A stretch of DNA of 53,002 nt from a virus. Of this stretch, positions 44,364 to 51,342 are shown piece by piece. The DNA lies in IMG/VR virus record IMGVR_UViG_3300007344_006392, positions 1-53,002 of that record; one strand, given 5' to 3'. The position numbers and the translations under genes are program-made. The notes under the pieces are model-generated. The model searched no databases, was not told the DNA's origin, and saw nothing but the letters and a program-made list of their open reading frames with translations. The first letter of the stretch is position 1. Every line of letters starts with the position of its first letter.

Positions 44364-45045
44364 TTGCTATACCCCATTCACGTTCTTTACACCAAAAACA
44401 TTCGTTACAGTATGGCACATGTTGATAAGGTTTGTATGTTGTATAGTCTAGCCCTTCAAATTCTCCTTCACAACTACGTGTTATTTCCAACAGTTCGCCG
44501 ATTTCATAATCAACATACTGTTTTATAATCCAATTTTTACGAACCATACTAAAAGGATGACACACTGTTACACCCATATGTTTTGTTTCGGCAGGCAATC
44601 TAGCATATTCTCTGTCCTCGGGAGCACCTTCAAACTTTTCATCTGGATTAAGTGTCACAGCAGCATACCATGCGTCAAGTTTGTGTAGGTGTGCAATGTA
44701 TTCATTGTGAGCTCGTAGTATAATCCTGTTACCAGGCTTGCTTTGTCCATACTCGTCTGTGATATAGGTTGTGTTTGGCTCTTCCATCTCTGGTGGTATA
44801 AAGCCCTCTATATGTTCAATGCGATTATGAAACTTTTCACGGAACCAATGAACCACATCTTTAGCAACCCAACGTTGCCAAGGGCGTGTTTTCCACATAC
44901 GCACTTGTGTAGTGAAGTAGATATCAGCGTTTGTATTACTCAACACAAAATAAGCCAGCAAAGCACTGTCAGCACCGCCACTTAGACTGATGCCAATTCT
45001 ATTCCAATTTCTTTTAAGGGGGATGTAAACTCCGTCGATTACCAT
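44350..45045 (-). CDS. QueC-like PP-loop ATPase
   Basis: 231 residues. GISLSGGADSALLAY gives the SGGxDS PP-loop (22-27) of adenylating N-type ATP pyrophosphatases. A C-terminal C192 ... C213-x2-C216-x2-C219 set resembles the zinc site of 7-cyano-7-deazaguanine synthase (QueC). The length is usual for QueC. However, no QueD or QueF is near, and the adjacent radical SAM genes have the CxxxCxxC motif and auxiliary Cys domains, unlike QueE. It may activate a carboxylate for amide or nitrile formation on another substrate. Preceded by a near-perfect sigma70 promoter with no room for a leader. Confidence 0.65.
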   Translation of the reverse strand: MVIDGVYIPLKRNWNRIGISLSGGADSALLAYFVLSNTNADIYFTTQVRMWKTRPWQRWVAKDVVHWFREKFHNRIEHIEGFIPPEMEEPNTTYITDEYGQSKPGNRIILRAHNEYIAHLHKLDAWYAAVTLNPDEKFEGAPEDREYARLPAETKHMGVTVCHPFSMVRKNWIIKQYVDYEIGELLEITRSCEGEFEGLDYTTYKPYQHVPYCNECFWCKEREWGIANASK

Positions 45046-45050
45046 ACTAA

Positions 45051-45078
45051 ATTATAACACATTTTAGTAATGTGTCAA
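45051..45078 (-). promoter_or_regulatory. Sigma70-type promoter TTGACA-N16-TATAAT, leaderless geometry
   Basis: On the - strand, TTGACA (45073-45078), a 16-nt spacer and TATAAT (45051-45056) are followed by TTAGT and then the ATG at 45045. Both boxes are perfect. The start of transcription is expected at the ATG. The -35 box lies in the 3' end of the upstream oxygenase gene. Confidence 0.75.
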
Positions 45079-45870
45079 GTGTCCTATTCCTATGCGTTCT
45101 TTGAATTCTTGAGTAAATTTACAGTCAATACGTAGTCCATATTCTTGTTCCATAGAAAATTCACCACCGTGCCAGTCTTGATCATTGAAAAAACAAGCAT
45201 GTGAATTTACATAATGCTTGCGTTTGTGCTCTGGATCCCAAATATAAAAGCCACGCTTGGTGTTTGGACGTATATGAATAAACTCGATGTTGTGATCAGT
45301 ATAGTCTTTGACTTCTGGATCTAAATCTCTATGTTCAAAAGGTCTACTACTTGCTTCACTTACAAAAAACATAACTCTACCTACGTGTTCTACAATTGAT
45401 TTTTCTTGTAGTTGTGCTATCCAACGCATAACACCTGGAAAGTAATCACTTTCTTCTGTTGCTGCTCTTTGTTCAGCACCTCTGTCTTTCATATTAGTGC
45501 CTTCTTCTTGTAGCACATAGTAAGTATACGGATCATGTGCGCCCATGGCACTTTTCAAATATCTAACAAATTGATTACGTTCGGCATAATTTGTAAAGTC
45601 TGTAGGAAAAATCTTATCGCCTTCTATGCGTATAGGATTATCTGCTTCTAGTGCTTGGTATTCTTCAAATGCTTTGTATACAGGCTTCCAATTGCCAATA
45701 TAGCTCATGTCTTTTAAGTCAAACCCTGCTGGCATCCATGTGCCTTCTTTGGCGAATGGTCTTGCTTGAGCCATGCCTCTACAGATTTCTGCATTCAAAT
45801 TTTTAAATCCTTCTATGTCTAAAAAAGGATCCAAGTCGATGTAGGGTAAGTTTTCGAAACCACGTATCAT
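45064..45870 (-). CDS. Fe(II)/2-oxoglutarate oxygenase-like protein (2)
   Basis: 268 residues. RPFEHRDLDPE carries the H-x-D (His180, Asp182), FNDQDWHGGEF the distal His (His234), and GLRIDCKF the Arg (Arg247) that would hold 2-oxoglutarate. The rest shows no signal peptide or second domain. It differs strongly from the other two oxygenase-like proteins here outside these residues. Its 3' end contains the -35 box of the QueC-like gene. Upstream is a weak AATAAGTA box 5 nt before the ATG. Hydroxylation of a small molecule or protein residue is likely. Confidence 0.65.
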   Translation of the reverse strand: MIRGFENLPYIDLDPFLDIEGFKNLNAEICRGMAQARPFAKEGTWMPAGFDLKDMSYIGNWKPVYKAFEEYQALEADNPIRIEGDKIFPTDFTNYAERNQFVRYLKSAMGAHDPYTYYVLQEEGTNMKDRGAEQRAATEESDYFPGVMRWIAQLQEKSIVEHVGRVMFFVSEASSRPFEHRDLDPEVKDYTDHNIEFIHIRPNTKRGFYIWDPEHKRKHYVNSHACFFNDQDWHGGEFSMEQEYGLRIDCKFTQEFKERIGIGHLTHY

Positions 45871-45875
45871 ACAAA

Positions 45876-45883
45876 TACTTATT
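45876..45883 (-). promoter_or_regulatory. Weak late-type box AATAAGTA, minus strand
   Basis: On the - strand AATAAGTA (6 of 8) ends 5 nt before the ATG at 45870. It is weaker than the other boxes and 1 nt further away; listed because it mirrors the box on the other strand of the same 26-bp junction. Confidence 0.25.
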
Positions 45884-45884
45884 C

Positions 45885-45892
45885 ATTAAATA
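45885..45892 (+). promoter_or_regulatory. Late-type box ATTAAATA 4 nt before start
   Basis: ATTAAATA, then CTTT, then the ATG at 45897. Same geometry as the boxes at 28259, 31402, 39206 and 39228. No ribosome site is present. Confidence 0.5.
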
Positions 45893-45896
45893 CTTT

Positions 45897-46553
45897 ATGC
45901 TAACTAACACTGAATTTACAACAACTCCTGCTACACTTTTAGAAGCCAATGCGCTATGCCAAGAAATGACAGGTAAAACTGTTTTAAACAAACCTAAAGG
46001 AGATTTTTTCTATGATCCATGGGAAATATTGCCTGAATATAGCGGCACAGTATTTGAACGTTTGTTACAACCTTTACAAAACATAGGCGAAGCAAGAATT
46101 ATACGTCAAGAGTCTGGAACTTGTTATTTTGCTCACAGTGATATTGACAACAGATATCATTTGAATATATCAGGAGATCAAGCAGCATTATTTGACCTAA
46201 ACAATAACAAAATGTATCCTTTAGAATCAGACGGCAAATACTACCTAATGGATGCTGGACGTAATCACAGTGCTGCTAATTTTGGCCAATTTCCAAGATA
46301 TCAATTGGTAGTTAGATGTTTACTTAAAAGATCGACTTGGGTAAACAAACCAGTAGAAATTATTGGTGCCGGAGAAAATCCAAGATTTGTATTTGACAAA
46401 TATATTTCACCGTTATTAAACGAAATCAACAGACGCGGAGCAATGAATAAATTTTGTATTACTACTACAGGTGTAAAGTTTATAACAAATGATTTTTGGA
46501 TAAATGAATTACGTCAAGTTATGCCATATAAATTTTCTTTGCTAACTCAATAA
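45897..46553 (+). CDS. Fe(II)/2-oxoglutarate oxygenase-like, Asp/Asn hydroxylase type (3)
   Basis: 218 residues. CYFAHSDIDNRYHLNISG has the H-x-D (His80, Asp82). MDAGRNHSAANFGQFPRYQL carries the distal His124 and Arg134. The N..N..R spacing is that of aspartyl/asparaginyl beta-hydroxylases. It is a single + strand gene between two - strand blocks, preceded by a late-type box and overlapping the convergent gene by 35 nt. It could modify virion protein side chains late in infection; this is inference. Confidence 0.68.
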   Translation: MLTNTEFTTTPATLLEANALCQEMTGKTVLNKPKGDFFYDPWEILPEYSGTVFERLLQPLQNIGEARIIRQESGTCYFAHSDIDNRYHLNISGDQAALFDLNNNKMYPLESDGKYYLMDAGRNHSAANFGQFPRYQLVVRCLLKRSTWVNKPVEIIGAGENPRFVFDKYISPLLNEINRRGAMNKFCITTTGVKFITNDFWINELRQVMPYKFSLLTQ

Positions 46554-47187
46554 ATTCTTTAGGGTAATCGTTATTAAAGTTATCTAACACGACACCTCCA
46601 TAAAACTTAAAAGAAAAGGTTTTGCTTGGATCTATTCCGTTGTAATTTAAATATTCAAAAAGTTTTGCTTGTCTATCTTTGCTAATATGATCTAGCACAC
46701 TTTCTATACTTACTTCTGGTTCGTCATCACTGTAACAAAAAAAATGATTTATAGTTCTAAGCTGATCATCTATGATAAAAAAACTGCTTGGATGTAAACT
46801 GTATTTCCAAATGCCTTTATTTCTATAGTCCTGTAGTATAGTGAGCATTTGTTCTTGCCAGTCTGGCAATACTTTATCAAAATTACGCCAATCACAATTA
46901 GCAAGTTGCCAAAAGTCGTCGCCTTGTATGTTAAAAATTATTCTACGTTTAATACTGTCTAGTTCTTTTACATCTAGTGTATGAGGTGCTTCTAGTGTAT
47001 ACTTAAATTCTCTACGCCATTTTTCGTTCAGCACACTTTGAGGTAAACATTGATTTTTGTGATAGTTTTGATCTACTGTGTAATGAACACTAAACAGATT
47101 GTTTTGTCTGTCTATCTTGCTTGTATATACAAGATTATTTCTACACAGGCCTTTGCCTGGCACTGTGTTGTAATAGTATTCAAACAT
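46519..47187 (-). CDS. Conserved phage protein, faintly kinase-like
   Basis: 222 residues, starting on the last base pair of the upstream fibre gene stop. NLVYTSKIDRQNNLFSVHY suggests a beta-hairpin N-lobe. IQGDDFWQLAN and WKYSLHPSSFFIIDDQLRTINHFFC recall, in spacing, the catalytic loop and metal-binding segment of choline-kinase-like folds, but the catalytic Asp of the loop is not obvious. VLDHISKDRQAKLFEYL is helical. I know similar sequences from T4-like marine phages without a firm function. Coupling to the fibre gene suggests a role with that protein, possibly chaperone or modifier. Confidence 0.5.
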   Translation of the reverse strand: MFEYYYNTVPGKGLCRNNLVYTSKIDRQNNLFSVHYTVDQNYHKNQCLPQSVLNEKWRREFKYTLEAPHTLDVKELDSIKRRIIFNIQGDDFWQLANCDWRNFDKVLPDWQEQMLTILQDYRNKGIWKYSLHPSSFFIIDDQLRTINHFFCYSDDEPEVSIESVLDHISKDRQAKLFEYLNYNGIDPSKTFSFKFYGGVVLDNFNNDYPKEFIELAKKIYMA

Positions 47188-49043
47188 TAGCTATAAAGTG
47201 GAATAAACTTTGTTTCGCCGTTAACAGTTGCTTGTAACCAACTATCAGGTGTGCTTGTATTACTAGGTATTACTCCTGTTTCTCCATGAACTTTAAAATC
47301 TTTTAATGATACCGCAAGTTGTCCATTAGAATCAAATATCATGTAATTGCTACCATAGGTTGGTGATTGTGTAGCAAAGATTAATTCGCCTGGGCAACCT
47401 CTATGCTCACCTGCCGATAAGCTAATTGTTGCATCATCAGGAACTTTTGCATAAATGCCTGCAATAGTGGCAAATTGCATTTCGGTATCGTTTTCGTAAG
47501 TAGAATCTTCTGGATCAGGATTGATTGCAATTGCTGCATTAAATGCAAGGGCAGGTAGTTTTGTTCCTGCTGTAATTGGTAATGGGTCTAACCATGAACC
47601 ACCAATAGCTTCTACTCTAAAACCTTGTTGATACCAGTCGGGAATATTTGGCTGTGTAGCACGGTAAAATTTTCCGGTTAATGCTGGGATACTGTATGCG
47701 CTTTCAACAATTACACTTATACCTTCCGATGTTATTTCGATAGTGTCAAGATCTAAACTTGTAGCAACGATATTATCTGCATATACAGTAGTTGTAGATA
47801 ATGTATTTGCTGAAGGATCAAAAACTTCTAACCCATTATCTGCAAAAATATTACCGTTTAGACTAACACCGCTCCAGTGTTTCAATGTTGCATCAAATAA
47901 AACACCGTCTGAATGTGTATAATTACCTGAATGCGTTCCTACATGGTGTCCATTTAATGTTGTTGCACTAACAATTTCTGCATTTAACTGATTAGCTGAA
48001 TAGTCAAAAACATAGTTGTCATCACCGTTTAAAAGATTACCCTTAAAGCTGCCAACAAAATTACCAGATATATCTTCTAAAAAGGTTCTGGTTTGCAATG
48101 CAAAAATCACATCGCCACCGTCTACAATATTACCTTCAAGTGTAGTTGAAGATTGAGATACTATAGATCCGTGGAACTCGCCGGTTTCAAAATCTAACAA
48201 TATATTGCCTTGGTCGTCGTATACACTAGCTTGTAACATTCTCAAACTTGGGTTCAAAACTATATCGTATCCGTCATCTACAATATCGCCTGATACATTT
48301 CCTGCAAAGGTTTCGGTATTTGCGTCATATATAACTTGGCCGTTTATTAAACTTCTAATATCGCTATATAAAGGAATATTAATTTTATGAGTGTCAACAT
48401 CTATTAGAATGTTTGAAGACTCGTCAATTATATTTCCGTAAAACTTACCTTTAAAAATATCTGTAGCTTGATTGTATGCGTAATCATAGTTTCCTGGAGT
48501 GATTTGCTTTTGTATACTTCCTGAGTATGCAATGTTATTCAAACGATTGTTTTCAACATCTAATATTACAACACCGCTGCTATCAAAAACGTTACCTTGG
48601 ACATCAGCAATTATTTTTGGAAAGTCTGAATCTGTTGAAAGCAAAACATTACCGTTGGAATCAACAATGTTACCTGTAAAGTTCCCATAAAATTTGTTTT
48701 GTAATCTATCATAAGAAAGAACATTGCCAGGACCGTAGATGTCAGATGCTAATGGAACGTTAGAGCTATGCTGATTAATCACTACATAGCCTTTATTGGT
48801 TAATGTTCCGTCAAATGTTCCATGAAATGTTTTTAGAGACGAATCGTATGCTATATCACTATCAATATCATAAACATTTCCTTGAAATGAACCATAAAAT
48901 TTTCTAATATCTAAATCAAAAACAATTTCGCCATTGTGATTTTCAATATTTGCTCTAATTGTTCCTGAACTACTATCAACAATCAGCGAGCTATCGCCTC
49001 CTACAATATCAATGCGATATTGGCCACCTTCATATAATTCCAT
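47187..49043 (-). CDS. Repeat-rich virion fibre/adhesin-like protein
   Basis: 618 residues; start set by AGGAG 7 nt upstream of the ATG at 49043. Residues about 20-400 consist of degenerate ~40-residue repeats with the core FxGxFxGN(I/V)xDxxGNxxxD, for example FYGNFTGNIVDSNGNVLL and FKGKFYGNIIDESSNILI, a beta-helix-like pattern. The C-terminal domain contains a segment with WYQQGFRVEAIGGSW and ends with VNGETKFIPLYS. No enzyme motif. It lies on the - strand, 32 kb from the main fibre genes and among modification genes. The late-type octamer upstream supports a virion role. Confidence 0.7.
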   Translation of the reverse strand: MELYEGGQYRIDIVGGDSSLIVDSSSGTIRANIENHNGEIVFDLDIRKFYGSFQGNVYDIDSDIAYDSSLKTFHGTFDGTLTNKGYVVINQHSSNVPLASDIYGPGNVLSYDRLQNKFYGNFTGNIVDSNGNVLLSTDSDFPKIIADVQGNVFDSSGVVILDVENNRLNNIAYSGSIQKQITPGNYDYAYNQATDIFKGKFYGNIIDESSNILIDVDTHKINIPLYSDIRSLINGQVIYDANTETFAGNVSGDIVDDGYDIVLNPSLRMLQASVYDDQGNILLDFETGEFHGSIVSQSSTTLEGNIVDGGDVIFALQTRTFLEDISGNFVGSFKGNLLNGDDNYVFDYSANQLNAEIVSATTLNGHHVGTHSGNYTHSDGVLFDATLKHWSGVSLNGNIFADNGLEVFDPSANTLSTTTVYADNIVATSLDLDTIEITSEGISVIVESAYSIPALTGKFYRATQPNIPDWYQQGFRVEAIGGSWLDPLPITAGTKLPALAFNAAIAINPDPEDSTYENDTEMQFATIAGIYAKVPDDATISLSAGEHRGCPGELIFATQSPTYGSNYMIFDSNGQLAVSLKDFKVHGETGVIPSNTSTPDSWLQATVNGETKFIPLYS

Positions 49044-49061
49044 AGCATGTCTCCTATAGTA

Positions 49062-49069
49062 TATTTATC
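49062..49069 (-). promoter_or_regulatory. Probable late promoter GATAAATA, minus strand
   Basis: GATAAATA on the - strand matches 7 of 8 of the late box and lies 18 nt before the ATG at 49043, with AGGAG (complement of 49051-49055) in between. Confidence 0.5.
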
Positions 49070-49082
49070 GGTCAATTAGGTC

Positions 49083-49111
49083 TTGACAATGTTATTTAGA
49101 ACATATATAAT
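49083..49111 (+). promoter_or_regulatory. Perfect sigma70-type promoter TTGACA-N17-TATAAT, leaderless geometry
   Basis: TTGACA (49083-49088), 17-nt spacer, TATAAT (49106-49111): an exact consensus. The ATG at 49117 follows after only 5 nt, so transcription should begin on the start codon. There is no ribosome site. Confidence 0.82.
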
Positions 49112-49116
49112 ATGAT

Positions 49117-51342
49117 ATGTTTGACATTGTGTTTGTAGGAAACAACCAAGAACAATATAACCAACTCAAGCAAAGAGTTTTCGTAGCAAAAAAAGCCGAC
49201 ACTGTGCAAAAAGCACAGCAAATCAGTTTGACTAAATTTGTTTGGATTGTTTTTGATGACATAGAAGTTGAAAAAGATTTTAACTTTGATTATGTGCCTG
49301 ATGATTACAGCCAAGATATTGCACATGTTTTTTTAAATGATAAAACTTATGACGGAATATGTTTAGTTCCTAAAAATATAAATTTTAGCTCTAGAGAATT
49401 AGAGCATAGATTTTTTGTGCAGCAAAAAAAAGTAGATGTTGTTGCAAGTAAACCTAAACCGTTTGATTTATTTTACGTAGACACTTATAATCAATATTTA
49501 CAAGCTCTTGAACATACTGCAACTGATTTGTTTTGGATCAGCACAAAAAATATACAACACAACAAAGAGTTAGTTAATTCTTATTATATTACACATCATG
49601 AATCGCAGCTACGAGCACAAAATCATGCATTTTTAACTGAATTTGAAGCATATAATGGTTTATTTTTGTGTAGTAAACGTGCAAAATTAAGCAAGCGTGA
49701 AATAGAACATAGATTTCTAGTAAATAGGATTGAACATGACATTGTAGGTAGCACACGGACAAACTATGATGTTTTTGAAATTGATAATTATGAAGATTAT
49801 TTACATGCATTTGCTAATAGCAAAACTGAAATGTTTTGGATGAGTAGTGCTAATATTAAAGCAGATATTCCTGATTTGTATTTTCCGCATGATAACGAAT
49901 ATGATCGAAAAACAAATCACAATTTTTTGCATTGCGGAGATAAACGTAATGGCTTGTTCTTATGTAGCAAACATGCTCCGCTTAATGAAAAAGAAATTAC
50001 ACATAGATTTTTAGTTAATGCAAAGGAATGGGATATAGTAGGTAGTGGTCCTAAAGCATATGATTATTTTGATATAGATAGTTATGATGAATACTTAGAG
50101 GCGTTAGAAAGTAGTACAACTGAAATGTTTTGGATGGGTAGTGCTAATATTTCGTCAACTATTCCTGATGTTTATTTCACACACGACAACGAGTATGATA
50201 GAAAACAAAATCATGCATTTATACACAAGGTGCAAGGTGAAGATTTGTATAACGGATTGTTCCTTTGCAGCAAGCATCGTCCTCTAACACAGCGTGAAGT
50301 TGAACATAGATTTTTAGTCAATGCAAAGGAATGGGATATCGAAGCAAGCGGGCCAGGTAAGTATGAAATATTTAAACCAAAAACCTATGATGATTATTTG
50401 AAAGCATTGAAAAACAGCAAAACAGAAATGTTTTGGATTATACCTGATTATGTAAATCCTACTAGTAGATTTCAATTCGATACCTATTTTAGTCATGATC
50501 GTCATTACGATAGATCAATCAATCATGCTTATCTAAATGGCAAGTATCACGATGGTATTGTGTTATGTAGCAAACAGGCAAAGTTTAGCAAAAGAGAATT
50601 TGAATACAAATTTATTGCTGCTAAAAAAGAAGTAAACATAGTTATATCAACACCAAAGCCTTATGATATTGTTTTTATTAGTTACCAAGAACCTAATGCT
50701 GATGAAAATTATAATCGTATATTAGAACGTTTTCCAAACTGTAAACGTGTGCATGGAGTAAAAGGCATCCACCAAGCACACATTGAAGCAGCAAAATTAT
50801 GTGATACTGATATGTTTTGGATCGTTGACGGTGATGCAATCATAGTAGATGATTTTAAATTTGATTATCAAGTTGCACGTTGGGACAAAGAAACAGTTCA
50901 TGTATGGCGTAGTCAAAATCCAATTAATGACATGGTATACGGGTATGGCGGTGTAAAACTTTTTCCAAAAGAATTAACCATAAACATGGATATTAGCAAA
51001 CCTGATATGACAACTAGTATTAGTGGCAAGTTTAAAGCAGTGCATGATATTAGTAATGTCACTGCATTTAATACAGATGCATTCAACAGTTTTAAAAGTG
51101 GATTTAGAGAGTGTTGTAAATTATCTAGTAAAGTAATTGACAGACAAAAAGACGATGAAACAAATGAGCGTTTGAAAATTTGGTGCAGTGTTGGAGAACA
51201 AAGACAATATGGTAAGTATGCTATTGCAGGAGCAAAAGCAGGCGCTGCATATGGTATGTTGCACCAAGGAGATTTACAAGCATTGAAAAAGATCAATGAC
51301 TTTGATTGGTTACAGGAGCAGTTTGAAAATGCAAACATTTGA
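49117..51342 (+). CDS. Repeat glycosyltransferase: five degenerate units plus one full DGD domain
   Basis: 741 residues. Residues 516-741 are a full GT domain: YDIVFISYQEPNADENY, KRVHGVKG (543-550), FWIVDGDAIIVDDF with DGD at 571-573, VYGYGGVKLFPK and SGFREC. It is paralogous to the protein at 17494. The first ~515 residues are five ~100-residue units, each with (D/E)(M/L)FW, a DNEYDR..NHAF-type segment, NGLFLCSK and (R/K)E(I/V)EHRFLVN. The FW(I/M) marker corresponds to the strand before DGD, but the DGD is lost in units 2-5. It suggests tandem multiplication of a GT core into a scaffold, ruler or binding array. Confidence 0.7.
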   Translation: MFDIVFVGNNQEQYNQLKQRVFVAKKADTVQKAQQISLTKFVWIVFDDIEVEKDFNFDYVPDDYSQDIAHVFLNDKTYDGICLVPKNINFSSRELEHRFFVQQKKVDVVASKPKPFDLFYVDTYNQYLQALEHTATDLFWISTKNIQHNKELVNSYYITHHESQLRAQNHAFLTEFEAYNGLFLCSKRAKLSKREIEHRFLVNRIEHDIVGSTRTNYDVFEIDNYEDYLHAFANSKTEMFWMSSANIKADIPDLYFPHDNEYDRKTNHNFLHCGDKRNGLFLCSKHAPLNEKEITHRFLVNAKEWDIVGSGPKAYDYFDIDSYDEYLEALESSTTEMFWMGSANISSTIPDVYFTHDNEYDRKQNHAFIHKVQGEDLYNGLFLCSKHRPLTQREVEHRFLVNAKEWDIEASGPGKYEIFKPKTYDDYLKALKNSKTEMFWIIPDYVNPTSRFQFDTYFSHDRHYDRSINHAYLNGKYHDGIVLCSKQAKFSKREFEYKFIAAKKEVNIVISTPKPYDIVFISYQEPNADENYNRILERFPNCKRVHGVKGIHQAHIEAAKLCDTDMFWIVDGDAIIVDDFKFDYQVARWDKETVHVWRSQNPINDMVYGYGGVKLFPKELTINMDISKPDMTTSISGKFKAVHDISNVTAFNTDAFNSFKSGFRECCKLSSKVIDRQKDDETNERLKIWCSVGEQRQYGKYAIAGAKAGAAYGMLHQGDLQALKKINDFDWLQEQFENANI
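49123..50658 (+). repeat. Five tandem ~100-codon repeats in glycosyltransferase-like gene
   Basis: Units fall at about residues 3-115, 116-215, 216-314, 315-414 and 415-514. Units 3 and 4 are most alike (DNEYDRK.NH.F, LFLCSKH, HRFLVNAKEWDI in both units 4 and 5 borders). Unit 1 is the most divergent and keeps an Asp-Asp after its FVWIV strand. The protein repeats are conserved more than the DNA. Confidence 0.75.

Noticed and set aside
40240-45045. Queuosine/preQ0 operon
   Set aside because: Only a QueC-like protein is present; the radical SAM neighbours have CxxxCxxC and auxiliary Cys domains unlike QueE, and no QueD or QueF is visible.
47187-49043. CRISPR-like or DNA-level repeats in the fibre gene
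   Set aside because: The periodicity is at the protein level and degenerate; no identical DNA repeats with spacers.
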